From positions 13,486,920 to 13,550,919 of the forward strand of contig NC_133938.1 in NCBI RefSeq assembly GCF_031877795.1: a stretch of DNA of 64,000 bases, given 5' to 3'. The position numbers were made by a program, and so were the translations under genes. This document shows, in pieces, positions 48,001 through 60,623 of the stretch (position 1 is the stretch's first letter; the number at the start of each line of letters is the position of its first letter). The notes under the pieces are model-generated. The model did not search any database. It had not been told where the DNA came from and worked only from the letters and a program-made list of their open reading frames with translations. This DNA comes from Strix aluco (Eukaryota > Chordata > Aves > Strigiformes > Strigidae).

Positions 48001-49289
48001 ATCTGTAAAGTGACAGAATTTCACCCCAGAGCTCTTTGAATGTTCGGCTCTTCACTTTTACTCTTTTTGGATATGCTTGTGACTCTTCCAACTTTGGTGA
48101 TTTACTAGCAATTAGTAGGCTTCCATGACAGATTTATTGTAGCCTTCCAAAGAGTGATGAATCAGGTATGTGGCTTCAAAGAAGTGGCTCCCTAGGACTT
48201 TTATTTAATAGAGGAACACAGAGTTAGATCCTATGAAGAGCTCTGGTGTGTAAAGCGAGACTTAACCCAATTAAAACTCCACTCCTAAACCTAAACGTAA
48301 AAATGCGGTTTAAAAAATTCTTTGCTTAGCTGCTGCCTAACCCTGAAAGCACATAAACCAACTCACTGTTTCCTCATTTGAATTTCAAGTGAACTGGATG
48401 CCTACACTTCTTTTTCTGCATCTGCCAAAATCTTTGCCTGATTCCTGTATAAGGCTGCTCAGGACCTGGAAATTAGAATTTCTTTCTCCCAAATGCTCTG
48501 CCTGGTTCAGCAGACCCACCCTACATTCATACAGCCAGCCATGCCCCGGGAGACTTAGCTGAAGGGATGGTGTCATCTACCCACAGAAGTTGTTTCTTCA
48601 TATCACTGTTGTCTAGAGGGCAGAGCTACTGGGTGTGAGGTTTTTGCACGCATTATAGTTTCTGGGGTTGTATTATTTTGTTCCTGTCAAAAAGGTAACG
48701 TACTATTTAGCTTTTGGGATAGGGATTGATTCCTTTGGAAATGGTGAATATTCAAAAATAATCTAGTTGTGACAGGACCAAATGTTTTTGCGTTAACGAG
48801 CTTTCTTTTGAAAATACATTGATCTGTTCTTTTTATTTGCTTTCCCAGATTTCCAGTATTGCTCAATTCTGATTGAAAAAAAAAAAACTCATTTCTGATG
48901 CGAAATCATCCAGCTGCTAAACAAATACATATTGAACCAAAATAAACTATTTTAATAACTTTATTTTTTAATTAAATGCAAATGTAGCATCCATTGCAGT
49001 CTGTTAAAGCAAACAAAACCCTCAGCACGTTTAGCATGTTAAAAAGAAGATTTTTGCTGTGTTCACAATGTTATACAATAATTAAAAAGGAAACCAGCTA
49101 AGCCTTCAGAACCTGTCCCCTTCTATAGAATGTAATTAATTTCTGTTTAATTATAATAGTAGGGCTGTAGCGTGATTATTATTTTTGAGGGGTAGAAATC
49201 CTGCAGTGTTGCTGGTTTTTTGTGTTTTGGGAAGCAGAACACATGACAGAAAGGGAAAGATTTGAACCACACTCCAGCTGTAATTAAAT

Positions 49290-50110
49290 GCTGTCATGTC
49301 AGTGGAGTTTGGCTGCTGGTTTCTTCAAATGTGGATTTCCAGGACAAAGGCTCCTCCCAGCTGTACTGTGCTAACAGGAGCAACGGTTTCTCCTGGGAGG
49401 ACGTGTTGTTTTCTCCTCGGATGTGCAAATCTGGGAAACAGGCAGGCCTGACACAGTGCAGACATTGCCATGCTCCAGGTGAAATTCCCACTTTGTTCAC
49501 ACTGGCTTTCAGGATGTCAGGGTGCCAGCTGTCCTCAAGGGCTCTCCTTGCCAGCGGTTTGGACACTCATGGTCTCACCATGCCTGCCACCAGGCAGGCC
49601 GAGTCAGGATTATGCTCTCGTGCCATCTCCTGGCAGATTCTCACTGTGTTTGCCTCTCCTGTGCTGTCTGTGTCCCTTCTGCCCTGCCCTGTCCTCAGCA
49701 GATGTATTTGTCACAGCGTGCCAGCCCTGTGAGATCAGTGTGAAAGCCAGTGGGGCTGCAGGTGGCCTTGTGTGGGCACAGTGGGGGATCGGAGAGGACG
49801 GCGCAGGTATGGGGACACTGCGCAGAGCCCTGCTGGGGTGCTGCAGGCTGCGAGGGTCAGATGTTACACCTGCGCAGGGTGGGTGCAGTAAGGTGGGCTC
49901 TGAGGGTGTGACGAGAACGTGAAACATCAGGCAGTTCCAGAGAACCTCCTGATATACGTGGACATGTGGGCAGCAGAACCACTTCGCCCTGCCAGTGAGG
50001 CGGTGGGGTTGGGGCAGCTGCAGGCAGAGTCTCCTGGCCCATTCTGCTGCAGGGTGAAGCAGCCCCTGAGGGCAACCCAGGGGCCATGCAGTAAAGACAG
50101 GATGAACCAC
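49290..50110. other. GC-rich patch with CpG-containing core in intron 2
   Basis: About 800 bases are clearly richer in GC than the surrounding intron. Around 49780-49920 there are several GCGCAG motifs. Frames of 150-166 codons on both strands reflect composition and share no domain with known proteins. It could be an alternative promoter, an enhancer or a GC-biased conversion patch. Confidence 0.5.
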
Positions 50111-50700
50111 CTGATCACATCTTTGTTCAGTGGAGTGAAGCAGTTACACTTGATGAGTAGCTGGTCTTCCTCTTTTTAATTCTTTACTGAAAGATTCCCG
50201 TACAAAAAACCCAACATGTCAGTGTTTCTCCCCTAGAAGAAGAAAATACCCTGCCATCTCTCCTGAGAGTTGAAATTGTGGCTCTAGAGAGGTCCAGGTT
50301 TGTCAGAAATCCTGTTTAGGTGGGTGAGCATTATTTGGGGCAGTAAAGCTGGAAAGATGACCTACATGTCCAGTGCAGAAAAACTACTTTATAATATGCC
50401 TATTGCTGTGAAGAAACTGTTTGACATAAGTTCATTCACATGAAAGAAGAATCCTGGGCTGCAGCCAGGCATGGTACAGAGACCTAAAAAGCAAGCACTG
50501 GTTACAGAATTTAAAATTTCCTGCTGACAGGTACCAGTTTTATGTCAGGGTATGTAGTAATGGTGATTTGAAACAACGAAAGAGTAAGAGATAACTTTGA
50601 AAAAGCTCTGCAGCCTAGCACTTCTTGGTCATGCTGCCATGTTCTCATTTTCAGTCTTCCATGACCACCACCACCATCACCCATCTTATCTTAGCATTTT

Positions 50701-51588
50701 CACAGAATCACAGAATCATCTAGGTTGGAAAAGACCTTGAAGATCATCCAGTCCAACCATTAACCTCACACTGACAGTTCTCAACTCCACCATATCCCTA
50801 CGCGCTATGTCAACCCGACTCTTGAACACCTCCAGGGATGGGAACTCCACCTCTTCCCTGGGCAGCCCATTCCAACGCCCAACAACCCGTTCTGTAAAGA
50901 AATACTTCCTAATATCCAGCCTAAACCTTCCCTGGCGCAACTTGAGGCCATTCCCTCTTGTCCTATTGCTTGTTACTTGATTAAAGAGGCTCATCCCCAG
51001 CTCTCTGCAACCTCCATTCAGGGAGTTGTAGAGGGCGATGAGGTGTCCCCTCAGCCTCCTCTTCTCCAGACTAAACCACCCCAGTTCCCTCAGCTGCTCC
51101 TCGTAAGACCTGTCATCTAGACCCTTCACCAGCTTCGTTGCCCTTCTCTGGACACGCTCGAGTAATTCAATGTCCTTTTTGTAGTGAGGGGCCCAAAACT
51201 GAACACAGTAATCGAGGTGCGGCCTCACCCGTGCCGAGTACAGGGGTAAGATCACTTCCCTGTCCCTGCTGGACACACTATTTCTGATGCAAGCCAGGAT
51301 ACCATTGGCCTTCTTGGCCACCTGGACACACTGCTGGCTCATGTTCAGCCGGCTGCTGGGGGTTGTTGTGGCCGAAGTGAAGCACCCGGCATTTGGCCTT
51401 ATTGAAACTCCTACAGTTGGCCTTAGCCCATCGCTCCAGCCTGTCCAGATCTCTCTGCAGAGCCTCCCTACCCTCGAGCAGATCAACACTCCCACCCAAC
51501 TTGGTGTCATCTGCAAACTTACTGAGGGTGCACTCGATCCCTCGTCTAGATCATCAATAAAGATGTTAAACAGGAGTGGCCCCAAAAC
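50701..51588 (-). mobile_element. CR1 LINE, 5'-truncated 3' end (copy B)
   Basis: A second antisense CR1 3' end of the same or a sister subfamily as the copy at 21962-23014. It starts with the same CACAGAATCACAGAATCAT terminus and is highly similar throughout. It breaks off at CCCCAAAAC (51588), about 105 bp earlier in element terms than the first copy. It carries a 71-bp internal deletion at about 51356, at a CTG microhomology, and a 1-bp deletion near 51541. About 0.9 kb long, not mobile. Confidence 0.93.
50716..51588 (-). pseudogene. CR1 ORF2 fragment with two frame changes (copy B)
   Basis: C-terminal reverse transcriptase remnant. Starting from the 5' side of the element, the true frame is lost at the 1-bp deletion near 51541, just upstream of the FADD-coding segment. 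It is regained at the 71-bp deletion near 51356, because 1 plus 71 is a multiple of three. The catalytic motif therefore lies out of frame, while the C-terminal region ([14 protein letters not shown] onward) reads correctly. The stop used in the first copy is GAG here, so the frame runs on into the 3' UTR. Not functional. Confidence 0.85.
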
Positions 51589-54500
51589 ATTTGGGGCTGA
51601 ATTTTATGTGCATTGTATCACAAAAGAAAGCAATGCTGTCCACCTATCTTCTTTTTTTTTCTGCCTTGTTTGTACTTCTCTTGCCTCCTGTTCCCATTGT
51701 GAAATGGATCCATTGTGAAATATACTCCCCACCCCCCCAACCCAGGAAGAAGCGAGCAGGAATTGTTTAATGTCACTACCAGGTAAAATGCACTTCAAAT
51801 GATACCTACATCACATCCAAGGGGTACAATTTAGGACTAGTAATGTAAAATAAAAAGCAGATAAAGTGTGTAAAGCACCCACAAATCCCCTGGGACTCTG
51901 CGTTTCACCTCTTTGCGGGAAGGTTTTGTCTCTACTGCTGCTCACTAAAAGATGACTCCTTTTTTCCTGATTCCTGTGGTATCTGTTCTGAAACCTACCT
52001 CTTGCATCCTCTCTGTAGCACACCCTTCTACACTTCAAATTTCTTGAGCAAATGCATTGGGTAACTGTGGATTTAAGTTACATCATCTCCCCAGTTATAT
52101 AGAAGCTACATCTTTAAGCAAGGAATATTACTGAAGAGTGTTAGCCAAGTGCCTGGGATTGTACTTCACGGTAAAACATAAATAAAAGCATTTATGTGCC
52201 ACAGCCACAAGAGATGGCACAGTTATAAATGTCTGTGAAATACATAGATATGGAAATAGACATAACGCTACTTCTAGCAAGGTCAAACCCCCTCTCTCGC
52301 TGTAATTAGCTGACTTGCTATCAGCTCTTTCCTGGCTCAGTTTTTCAAGGACTCCCTCTTCTCATTTGCCTTGTAGCTCAGGGTACCTTCCTTTGAGAGA
52401 GACCTTCCTTTCTCTCCAGCCAGTCTTTTCCTCTGGTTCCTCCAGAGATTCTGGTTAGCCTCATTTTTTTCACCTGAACTTACTTATCCCTAACTTATTC
52501 AGAAGATAGTTTTGATGTTCTGCTACAAATTGAAGAGCATCTCTTTGGAGAAGCAATGCCACGTTGGCAGATAGAGTACCATCCCTTGTACTTGACTGTC
52601 TAATTAACTCTCAGTGGTAGGTGCATTTCAGTGCTATATATTTCCATCCACCAAGTGTTTAATTTCATTTCAACCCGCAGCTGACAAATAGACATGATAC
52701 AAACATCCTGGTTGGATAAATGTGTTTATTCATTTATTTTTGTCTCCTGATCAGGACTGTGATAATAGTTAACAATTGGAGAGATGTGTTTGGAATGCTT
52801 AAGACCCTTAAAAAAACCCGCAAAAAACTCAGAGCTGACCCCTGAATCCAAAGGATTATTTTTCAAATTCAGTTGTAGTACAAAACCAGTTAAAATTATA
52901 ATGGTGTATAGTTGCAGCTATAGATACAGATTTTTAAACATGTCTTCAGGGTGGTTTCTTTTCATCTGGTTTAGTCCAAAACTGAATATACAAATATTTT
53001 AGCCCAAAACACATTCTCTTTTTCTTCTGTATATATGTGCATGGGAGAAATTCCCGGTGACTTTCTGCATCTTGTAGCTATTGAATGAAATGGATGTTTT
53101 GACCAGTTTTGCTGCCAGGACCTGTTTCCATCATCTGTCCTTAGTGTCAATATGCCAGTGATTATGGAGGCTACCTTGGGATCCTGCTGCAGAGGTGGTA
53201 CAACTTGGTGTATTGCTGAACCTGATACCTCCTCAGAGAAACATTTTAAACTCAGATGCAGTATCTTCTGGAAAAAAAAAATCTGCTTTTGTTCACTAAT
53301 TTCTGATGTGCTGTTAACTCAGAGGGACAGAAGTAAGAGTGTATAGAGCAGTGTGGGTTAATATAAAATAAACTGATGAAGACTACACAGAGCTAGCTAC
53401 ATGAAAATTGAAAGGCCTCAGAGAACACCATGAGGCTGAACATTTTTGAGTTCTTGAAACAATGACCTTTGAACAAAATTTTTGAACAAAGACCTTTCAA
53501 AGGAACGAGTAGCCTTGTTTTTTATTTCACTCTACTTCAACAAGATAAAGAAATACAAGACAAAATATATGTTAGAGAAAATTCTCTATGGGGGTCAGTA
53601 ACTTTCTAGGTAGACATTTGGTCTTAAATTTCATCTGGACTGTTCTAGGGACTCTGCATGCTGTGTTGAAGTTATGTTAAAACTGGATGCCATTGGAAAG
53701 GCTCACCTGTGTCCTTGCAATTGCTATCATATTATTGTCTTGTTGTGATAATAGTTGTAGTGAGAGTTTAGATTCATTTGGATGAGCCAAATAGTGTCAC
53801 AGAAGGAAACAAGTGCTTGAATTTAAACTCAGACACAGACTTTAAGAATCAGTGATGCTTAGCTTTAAAGCTAGGTTAGACAAAAAAAGTGACCCTGTAA
53901 AACTTGAAGCTCAAAAAAAAAATCTTGCACAGCCATGACAGGTGCAGAGAGAGCAGCTGAGGGCATATTTCCATGAAGCATTTAAACTGGAAAGAATTGC
54001 CAAAATGTACCAAAGCAGATGAGAAAAGTTGATGCGAAAACTTTCTGAAGCAAAAATCCAAACTGTCCAATACCTTTTCTGTAGACCATTGAAGTAATTC
54101 CTGTTTTTCTGACACTTCAGTGATAACAATTTGCATAGTTAAGGCACCATGCCTGTGGCTTTACTGCATTTTAGTGCAGAATGAAAGAAAAGCAGTTTGA
54201 TGTAATATGGATGTCTATTTGCACTCCTTTTAAGATAAACATTAGGCAATAACCATTTCTTTAGAGCCTGTATATTGTTCATATGATTCTCTCTCTTGTA
54301 TAACAGCTCATGTTCATCAACATGATACATTCGTGCCTGATTTTCCAGTTCTGTCTTTCATTGAGGATATTCTTTCCTTTCTCTTAGATTGCTTTTTCTT
54401 CTTAGACCATTACTCTAGTTGATAGCTTCAGGTTATCATTGTATCCTATCTCCCTCTCCAATAAGCCTATGATTGATACTAATCTTCCTCATGGGACATA

Positions 54501-57500
54501 TTTATAGGATGCAGGATGGAAACTACTCTCTAAATCTTAGTTTTATATGTGCTGACAATTTGCAAGGTTGCACCTTATATTCACTTCAGGTGGCTTAGGG
54601 GAAAACATCAGCAACTGGTAATCATGCTTCCAAATAAGAAGAGAAATACGCTCCATATACTAAAAGTTGCCTTGTTGTTCAGTCTCCTGTGCTATTTCTG
54701 CTTGTATTTTATGTAACTAGAAAGGGCTCAGTTTCTATAGGTGGTCAATGTCCTGTAACCAAACTCATGCCTTTTCTTTCCAGTGAGAGGAGCCATATTT
54801 TAATTAATCTAATGGAAGCTTTGACTAGCAGGCAGTCCCCTGAAAAAGAGTTAATGTGCCGGAAAACACTTCACACAAGCAGAAGACTCTTCATTGACTA
54901 ATGTGCTTAACGGTACTTTTTCTAAGAAAATTATCCCAGTGAAAGCTTTATGGAGAGCATTTGTTTTTCTATTTTTCTTTTCATAATATAGCCTCATGTT
55001 TTGAAATTGAATTAGATATGTCTAGGGACCTTTTGAAAATAGAATTATATTTTTACTACAGGTTTTGCAGATGCCCATCAGTATAGTATCGTGGAAAACA
55101 AAAATATTCCATTCCTTGGAGGAATAAAACCTAGGGCACTGTGATCACTAGTGTGATGAATGCATTTGCTGAAGTTTGGCTGTTTCACTGTTTCTACTTA
55201 TCAAATGTCTGAAGGCAGAGTCCAGTTATATAATTAATTCTGAAGAATCAATGGGAAATGAAGATGCTAATGTTTCTATGACATTTGCATATTCAAGCTC
55301 CACAGCCCAAGAAACAAAGAGAAGTAATAAGAAATTCATTTGTTTTATCTTTTATCTTTTTAAACAGACATGCATTTATCTTTATGAACAGACTTGCCAG
55401 ACCTTTTTTGAATTGCAAAGTTTTGCTGCAAATGCTTGTTGTTTGGATTTGCATAAGGATTAACAATGTTGGGCAAGTGGTATCTTCTAACCCTTTCTGT
55501 TTACTTGTGTGATATCAGTCACTGGGATACAGTTTTCAAAGCAATCAGTGCTTTTAGTTCAGTGGATAATGGAGTTTGTTTTCACGGCAGATTCTCTAAC
55601 ATTTCACAAGTCTAGTTCAACAAAAATTATAAATGTATTTGCTCAGAGGACTTCTGTTCCCCTCTTTAAGAGCTCTCTTAGCATAAGGGTTAAAGAATGA
55701 AAATTTATGAAACTTGAGGGGAAAGTCTGAGCTGGCATGCAGAGTGTAGAAATTGAGCTACATTCCTTATCTGAACATACGTGTGAAAATGTCATGGTCA
55801 AAGCAAAATCATCTCTTAGATCAGAACTTGGCACCACAAAATTGAAGCAGCCAGAGACTTGAAAAGGGCGTGTACCACAGCAAGTTGAAGTTGGTTGAAG
55901 TTCAATACTCTCTTCACGCTTTAAGTGTTTCAGTCTGGTTTTTTGTTCCAGCTTTTTATACACAGAAGTGTTACCTAAAATATCCCAGTATGCATCTGAA
56001 TTATTTTTACTGCTCAGAGAAGACTAGTTTGAGAGCATCATTTTATAGTGTGTCAGGTAGATGGGACTTGAAAAATACCAAAGTAAACTCTTTGTGCTTG
56101 AATGTTTTTTCATTTTTGGTTCTTTTCATATTATTCTGAAAGCACTGTTCCAACATTAATATATTACAAAGCAAAAATTATCAGGGAACTTGCATTATTT
56201 TCACAGGATCATGTCTCCCAGAGTACTTGCATTGTGGAAATCACTTCTGAAGTGCACAGCTGTACTTCACTAATGAGACAGCTTAAGCCCCACAGCTTGC
56301 TGCATTGAGTTACAGAACAGAAGTTACTTTGCAAATGTGAAGCTTCAGGGTTTCTATTCTACTTTAAGGTAATTGTTGGGAATTTCTCAAAGAAAAGCAG
56401 GTTTGGCCTTACAATCATCAGTCTTCTAGCGAAAATATAAAGGAAGAAGGCACACTGATAGAAACAATATGTATCGCTTGCTTATGAGGGATGGATATAA
56501 TGGCAATAGAAGCTTTATACCTGGAGCAGTGCTGAGTGACAGGCTCACAAGAGCTGGAGCAGCTGTTTGTGATGTGCCAGCAATGCCTTGGGGATGCCTG
56601 TAGCTCCTGCAGAGGTTGGGGAGCCCATTGTGACAGGGGGATTGTCCTCAAAGCCTCTGGGAGAGGAGAACTAGGAAGGAGCAGCCAGCCTAGGGGAGCA
56701 GTGGTCCTGAGCCAGCAGCTTGTGAGAAACCTCAAAGCTACAAGAAAGTAAAAGTTAGAACTGAAACTGCAGGACAAAATATTGTATTACTGGGAATGCA
56801 TTAATTACTTAGTGTTGTTGCCGGTGGCTGATGACCCAGCAATCGAGAACAAGCCATAAGTAATAAATTACACTGAACATGGGGTGAACACAGGGTTTAT
56901 TAACATCACATATGAAACACTGATTAAGTTCTGTGCACATAGCAAAGAACATAAAGAGCAAATACTGAGGTAACATACAGTGAGTGTCATAAGCTGGCTG
57001 TTGTGCTTAGGGCAGGCACAGTGGGCACTAGGCAGGGGAGACGTGAAACTCCTACCAGTGAAATTATCTGCTTTATAACAAAAGGAGAAAGGTAGACTGC
57101 TCTGAAATAAGCTCACTTTGTCCTGAACCAGTACAACTGTCTCTTGTAGTGTTTATGTGTGCTTTTTCAACCATTAATATAGTCCTATACTGCATTAATT
57201 CAATTGAAAATATGAACAGTTTTGCTTTCCGGTACATCAGTCTTCTTACTTCTACCACTGCTTTTACTTTAGCGGTCAGTTTGGGACCTCTTGCAGAGGA
57301 GGTGGTTGGTCCAGTAATATGGTTCGGGTAGTTAATATAGAGTGAAGAAGCTCTGTAGCTTTTCATTCCAGATCAAACAGACAAGCATGCTGGTGCTGGC
57401 TAACAAAATGCTGTAGAGGTGTTGCAGTGCAAGAGAAGAACATAGCTGTCAAGTAACTTATTGATATTTTACACTTTCAGTCTCAGATGCTTAGTTAAAG

Positions 57501-57735
57501 GTCATTCATCCAAAATGAATTTGGATATTCTTTAACCTTTCTCAGTCTCTCTTGCTCTCTTCCAATACACTTTGAAATCATCTGTAATATTTCCAAATGT
57601 ATCTATGAGGAATGCTGGTGTTCATGAACTGACAGGTGGTCTTTTTCTGCTGAACTCAGTAATGAGCTGTTTGTCACTCCAGAAGATCTTTTTCGTCTTT
57701 TGATTGTGTGTTCATCGTTGCCAAGATAAAATACT

Positions 57736-57759
57736 TTTATTTATTTATTTATTTATTTA
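57736..57759. repeat. (TTTA)6 microsatellite
   Basis: Six uninterrupted TTTA units. Likely polymorphic in length. Confidence 0.95.
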
Positions 57760-57939
57760 TAGAAGGGAAACTTTTATACTACTGATCATGGAGTGATCTG
57801 AACACAGGGGGCTTGAAGGTACGTCATTAAGTACTCAGTATAAGAAAAAAATGTGTGTTTTTCAGTGTTCCTGATTTTACTGGAGGGAATTGTCTTGTTT
57901 TCTAAATCTTGGCTTTAAAATCAAAAGACTTCTATAAGC

Positions 57940-57955
57940 AAAAAAAAAAAAAAAA
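57940..57955. repeat. A16 homopolymer
   Basis: Sixteen A, followed about 85 bases later by a T14 run (58039-58052) in inverted relation, so the two could pair as a loose A/T stem. Confidence 0.85.
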
Positions 57956-58038
57956 TCGGTCATTTGATTTCATCACAAAGAAAATAATTATATCTAAGCA
58001 GAACATATTTTGAATCAGGAATAGTATTTTTTCATTGA

Positions 58039-58052
58039 TTTTTTTTTTTTTT
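58039..58052. repeat. T14 homopolymer
   Basis: Fourteen T, complementary to the A16 run 85 bases upstream. Confidence 0.85.
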
Positions 58053-60598
58053 CTTTTGAGCAATAAAGTGTCTGAAAATAACATTTTTCTGTCATTGGAC
58101 AACATGGATTTAAAAGTCAATAACAGCAGATTGCTTCAAATTGGAAAATACAGAAACAACTGTGGCACTGCTTTTTGTTTCTGTTTGTCTGTTGGTTGGT
58201 ATTAAACAGATTAGATGTACTTACTGGGCTATGATCTGCGTAAGTGAAAGTTGCCCAGAGTCAGTTTGCCTGTGGTATTTACAGCAGTGCAAGGCAGCAC
58301 TCATTTGTTATGGCCGCTAAGGTGCTATCATGGGGCTTACCAGAACCTAGCAAGGTTCACCTGCTCCCTTCATTCCCTTGGAATAGCCCATCTATTCCCG
58401 AAAAGCACCAGCTGATTTTGCTGTCTTCTGGGGTTCCTCCGTTCTCCCTCTCCCCATATGTATTTTAGGTGACTGGAACCAAGAGGTAGTTTGATTTGGC
58501 TGACTTGTGTTGTAGAAGTAGCCACATGCTCTGCCATGTCGTGCACGGTGCTGTACGTATAGTTCAGGTGCACATGAAACTGTGGCTGCTTATTGACAAT
58601 GGATACAATTAAATGTCAGCCGCTTTTACATGCATGGTATGTTACCTTTCATGGTAATTAATACAGATGCCATAAAACTCACTGCCTCTTGCCCTATCCC
58701 TTTTCTGGGCATTTTGAAGCAAGGCTCATCAAGTAAGGGTTGCATTGCCTACCTAAAATATAACTCATATGTCATGGGTTTGCTTTTTTTTTGGTTTGCT
58801 TTTTTCCCAGATATCACTGTAATAATTACCGTAACAGAGAGCTTTCTGTGGAGTTAATGTTCTTCTGGCTTAATGGCCCCTGGTTATTCTCAGGCCATCA
58901 ACTTTTCTCAGCTGGTCATCAATCCCAAAGAACTGCCTTGTGCCTCCATTATTATTGCTTAAGTAGATGACATTTCTGGTGCAACCGCTGCCTCCCGATG
59001 AGATGATATTACAGCCAATAGCTTTTTTCCCCCTTGCTTTCAATATTGTCAAAGCATTATAAACAGCTGGTACGAGAATGTCGTGGCTGTTGGCTGTGAA
59101 TTCCTCTGACAATTTTTAGGTGCGGGTTTTGTAGACTTCGACTAAAAGAATCTGAGTGAGGTGACTGAAAATTACTTGCCCGGAGCAGCAGGCTCAGCCC
59201 CCATGCATCATTCAAGAAGTAGCTAGGCAATACCTGAATGTTTCAGTCTAAAGACTTTTTCCCGGAAGGAACAGTTTTCAAACAAGATCTGAGACAGATG
59301 TTTTGGGGGGTGTTAATGTTTATCATCTAGCAGATGTTGACATCTCGTTCCCTCAACCCCCTCCCCAAGTTTCCACAGCTCCACTGATGGTTGCCCTTGT
59401 TTCCTAACAATTGATGAATTCTCTGTCAGACTTTTCAAAGAAACAAGTAAGTTGTAGCTCAGTAGGCCAGAAACCAGCAGAGATTGTTTAGGTGAAAATG
59501 TCTTGCTATGTGGATATTCAAACCCATGTGAGTTAACATTGGTGCTGACTACATTTCCTTTAACCTCATTAGCACTTCATCTTGCTTTTCCAAGCATGAT
59601 GGTGGAGCAGCTAGTTCACCTTAGAGCCTTTTGCTAGGCAATTCATCAAAGTGGCAGATGAAAGCTTAAAGGAAAATGCATGTAAATACTGCATTAGGAA
59701 CCTTGGCTCACAAAGGCATGAACATTTCTACCCATATCATTAGCTCTGGATTACAATCCATATATGTGAAAGGAACTTTGTTGTTTGGGGAAGATGGAGA
59801 TACAAAGCTCACTGGTTGTATCATTATGCAAATTGTATAGTTTAGTTATTTTCTTTTTAATTAAAAAGCACTTCATCGTTTATTAGCTATTCTCATAGAA
59901 AAAAAACTCAGACTGCAACCACTTATTACCTGCAAAATTAAAACCAAGTTACTTAAGTAAAATATACCCCCTTTAAATACTAGGGGCCTAAGCATTTTCA
60001 AACAGGGGATTGAGGTTGTCTCAAACCTAGGTTATGTCTTCTTTTCAGCTTTAGAGTTTTAAGCTGTGCCTCACTGATTTAGTCATTTGATTCCTATATC
60101 CAAGTGGTTGATACTAAGTGTAATTATATCTCACCATAACTTCTTCTCATTGCTAATAAACCCACCAGGTTTACACCTGGAGACATGCTAGCCATGTTTG
60201 TAATGGTGTGAACAACAAGCTGCCATGGAGAGCCACAGGGTTGGATCTCGAGGTGCTGAGGCCCTCATTGTCAAACATGGGTTTAGGTTGCTATAGCGCT
60301 CTTCAGAGCCAATGAATACTGTCACCTCCTTGCTATACTACAGGATCAGGCCAGTGCCACAGTGCAGGAGACGACTGCTCTCAGCATGTTGTGTGTCTGA
60401 TTTGGAGCCTCTGGAATTAAACAAGCCTATTACTCACCAGGAAGGTATTGGAATGCCATCCTTTATGGTTAACGATGAAAATAAAATTCTGATGGACATC
60501 CTTAGGGAAGAAGATCAGTAGATCAAAATGGTCATGAACCAAAATGGCCTTCCAAGGAACCTCAGACTAGTGAGCAATCACAGTTCAGTCTGTTTGCC

Positions 60599-60623
60599 TT
60601 TTTTTTTTTTTTTTTTTTTTTTT
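60599..60623. repeat. T25 homopolymer
   Basis: The longest mononucleotide run in the window, 25 T, about 1 kb before exon 3. No SINE or processed gene lies next to it, so it is probably a slippage-expanded tract rather than a reverse-orientation poly(A) tail. Confidence 0.92.

Larger units (their letters stand above)
34346..49261 (+). other. ST6GALNAC5: Intron 2 segment: no gene recognised
   Basis: About 15 kb of AT-rich intron without a recognised gene or transposon. It contains the palindromes at 37279-37409, 39232-39250 and 44920-45046, plus simple tracts such as T11A7 at 42684-42701, G10 at 43015-43024 and a TTTTATATTT-type run at 45315-45338. Open frames are short and without domains. 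Confidence 0.6.

Noticed and set aside
49262..50110. Overlapping frames of 150-166 codons on both strands
   Set aside because: Several frames are open at once, as happens in GC-rich, stop-poor DNA. None resembles a known protein.
60599..60623. T25 as the tail of a minus-strand SINE or processed pseudogene
   Set aside because: The flanks show no SINE body, gene similarity or target duplication.
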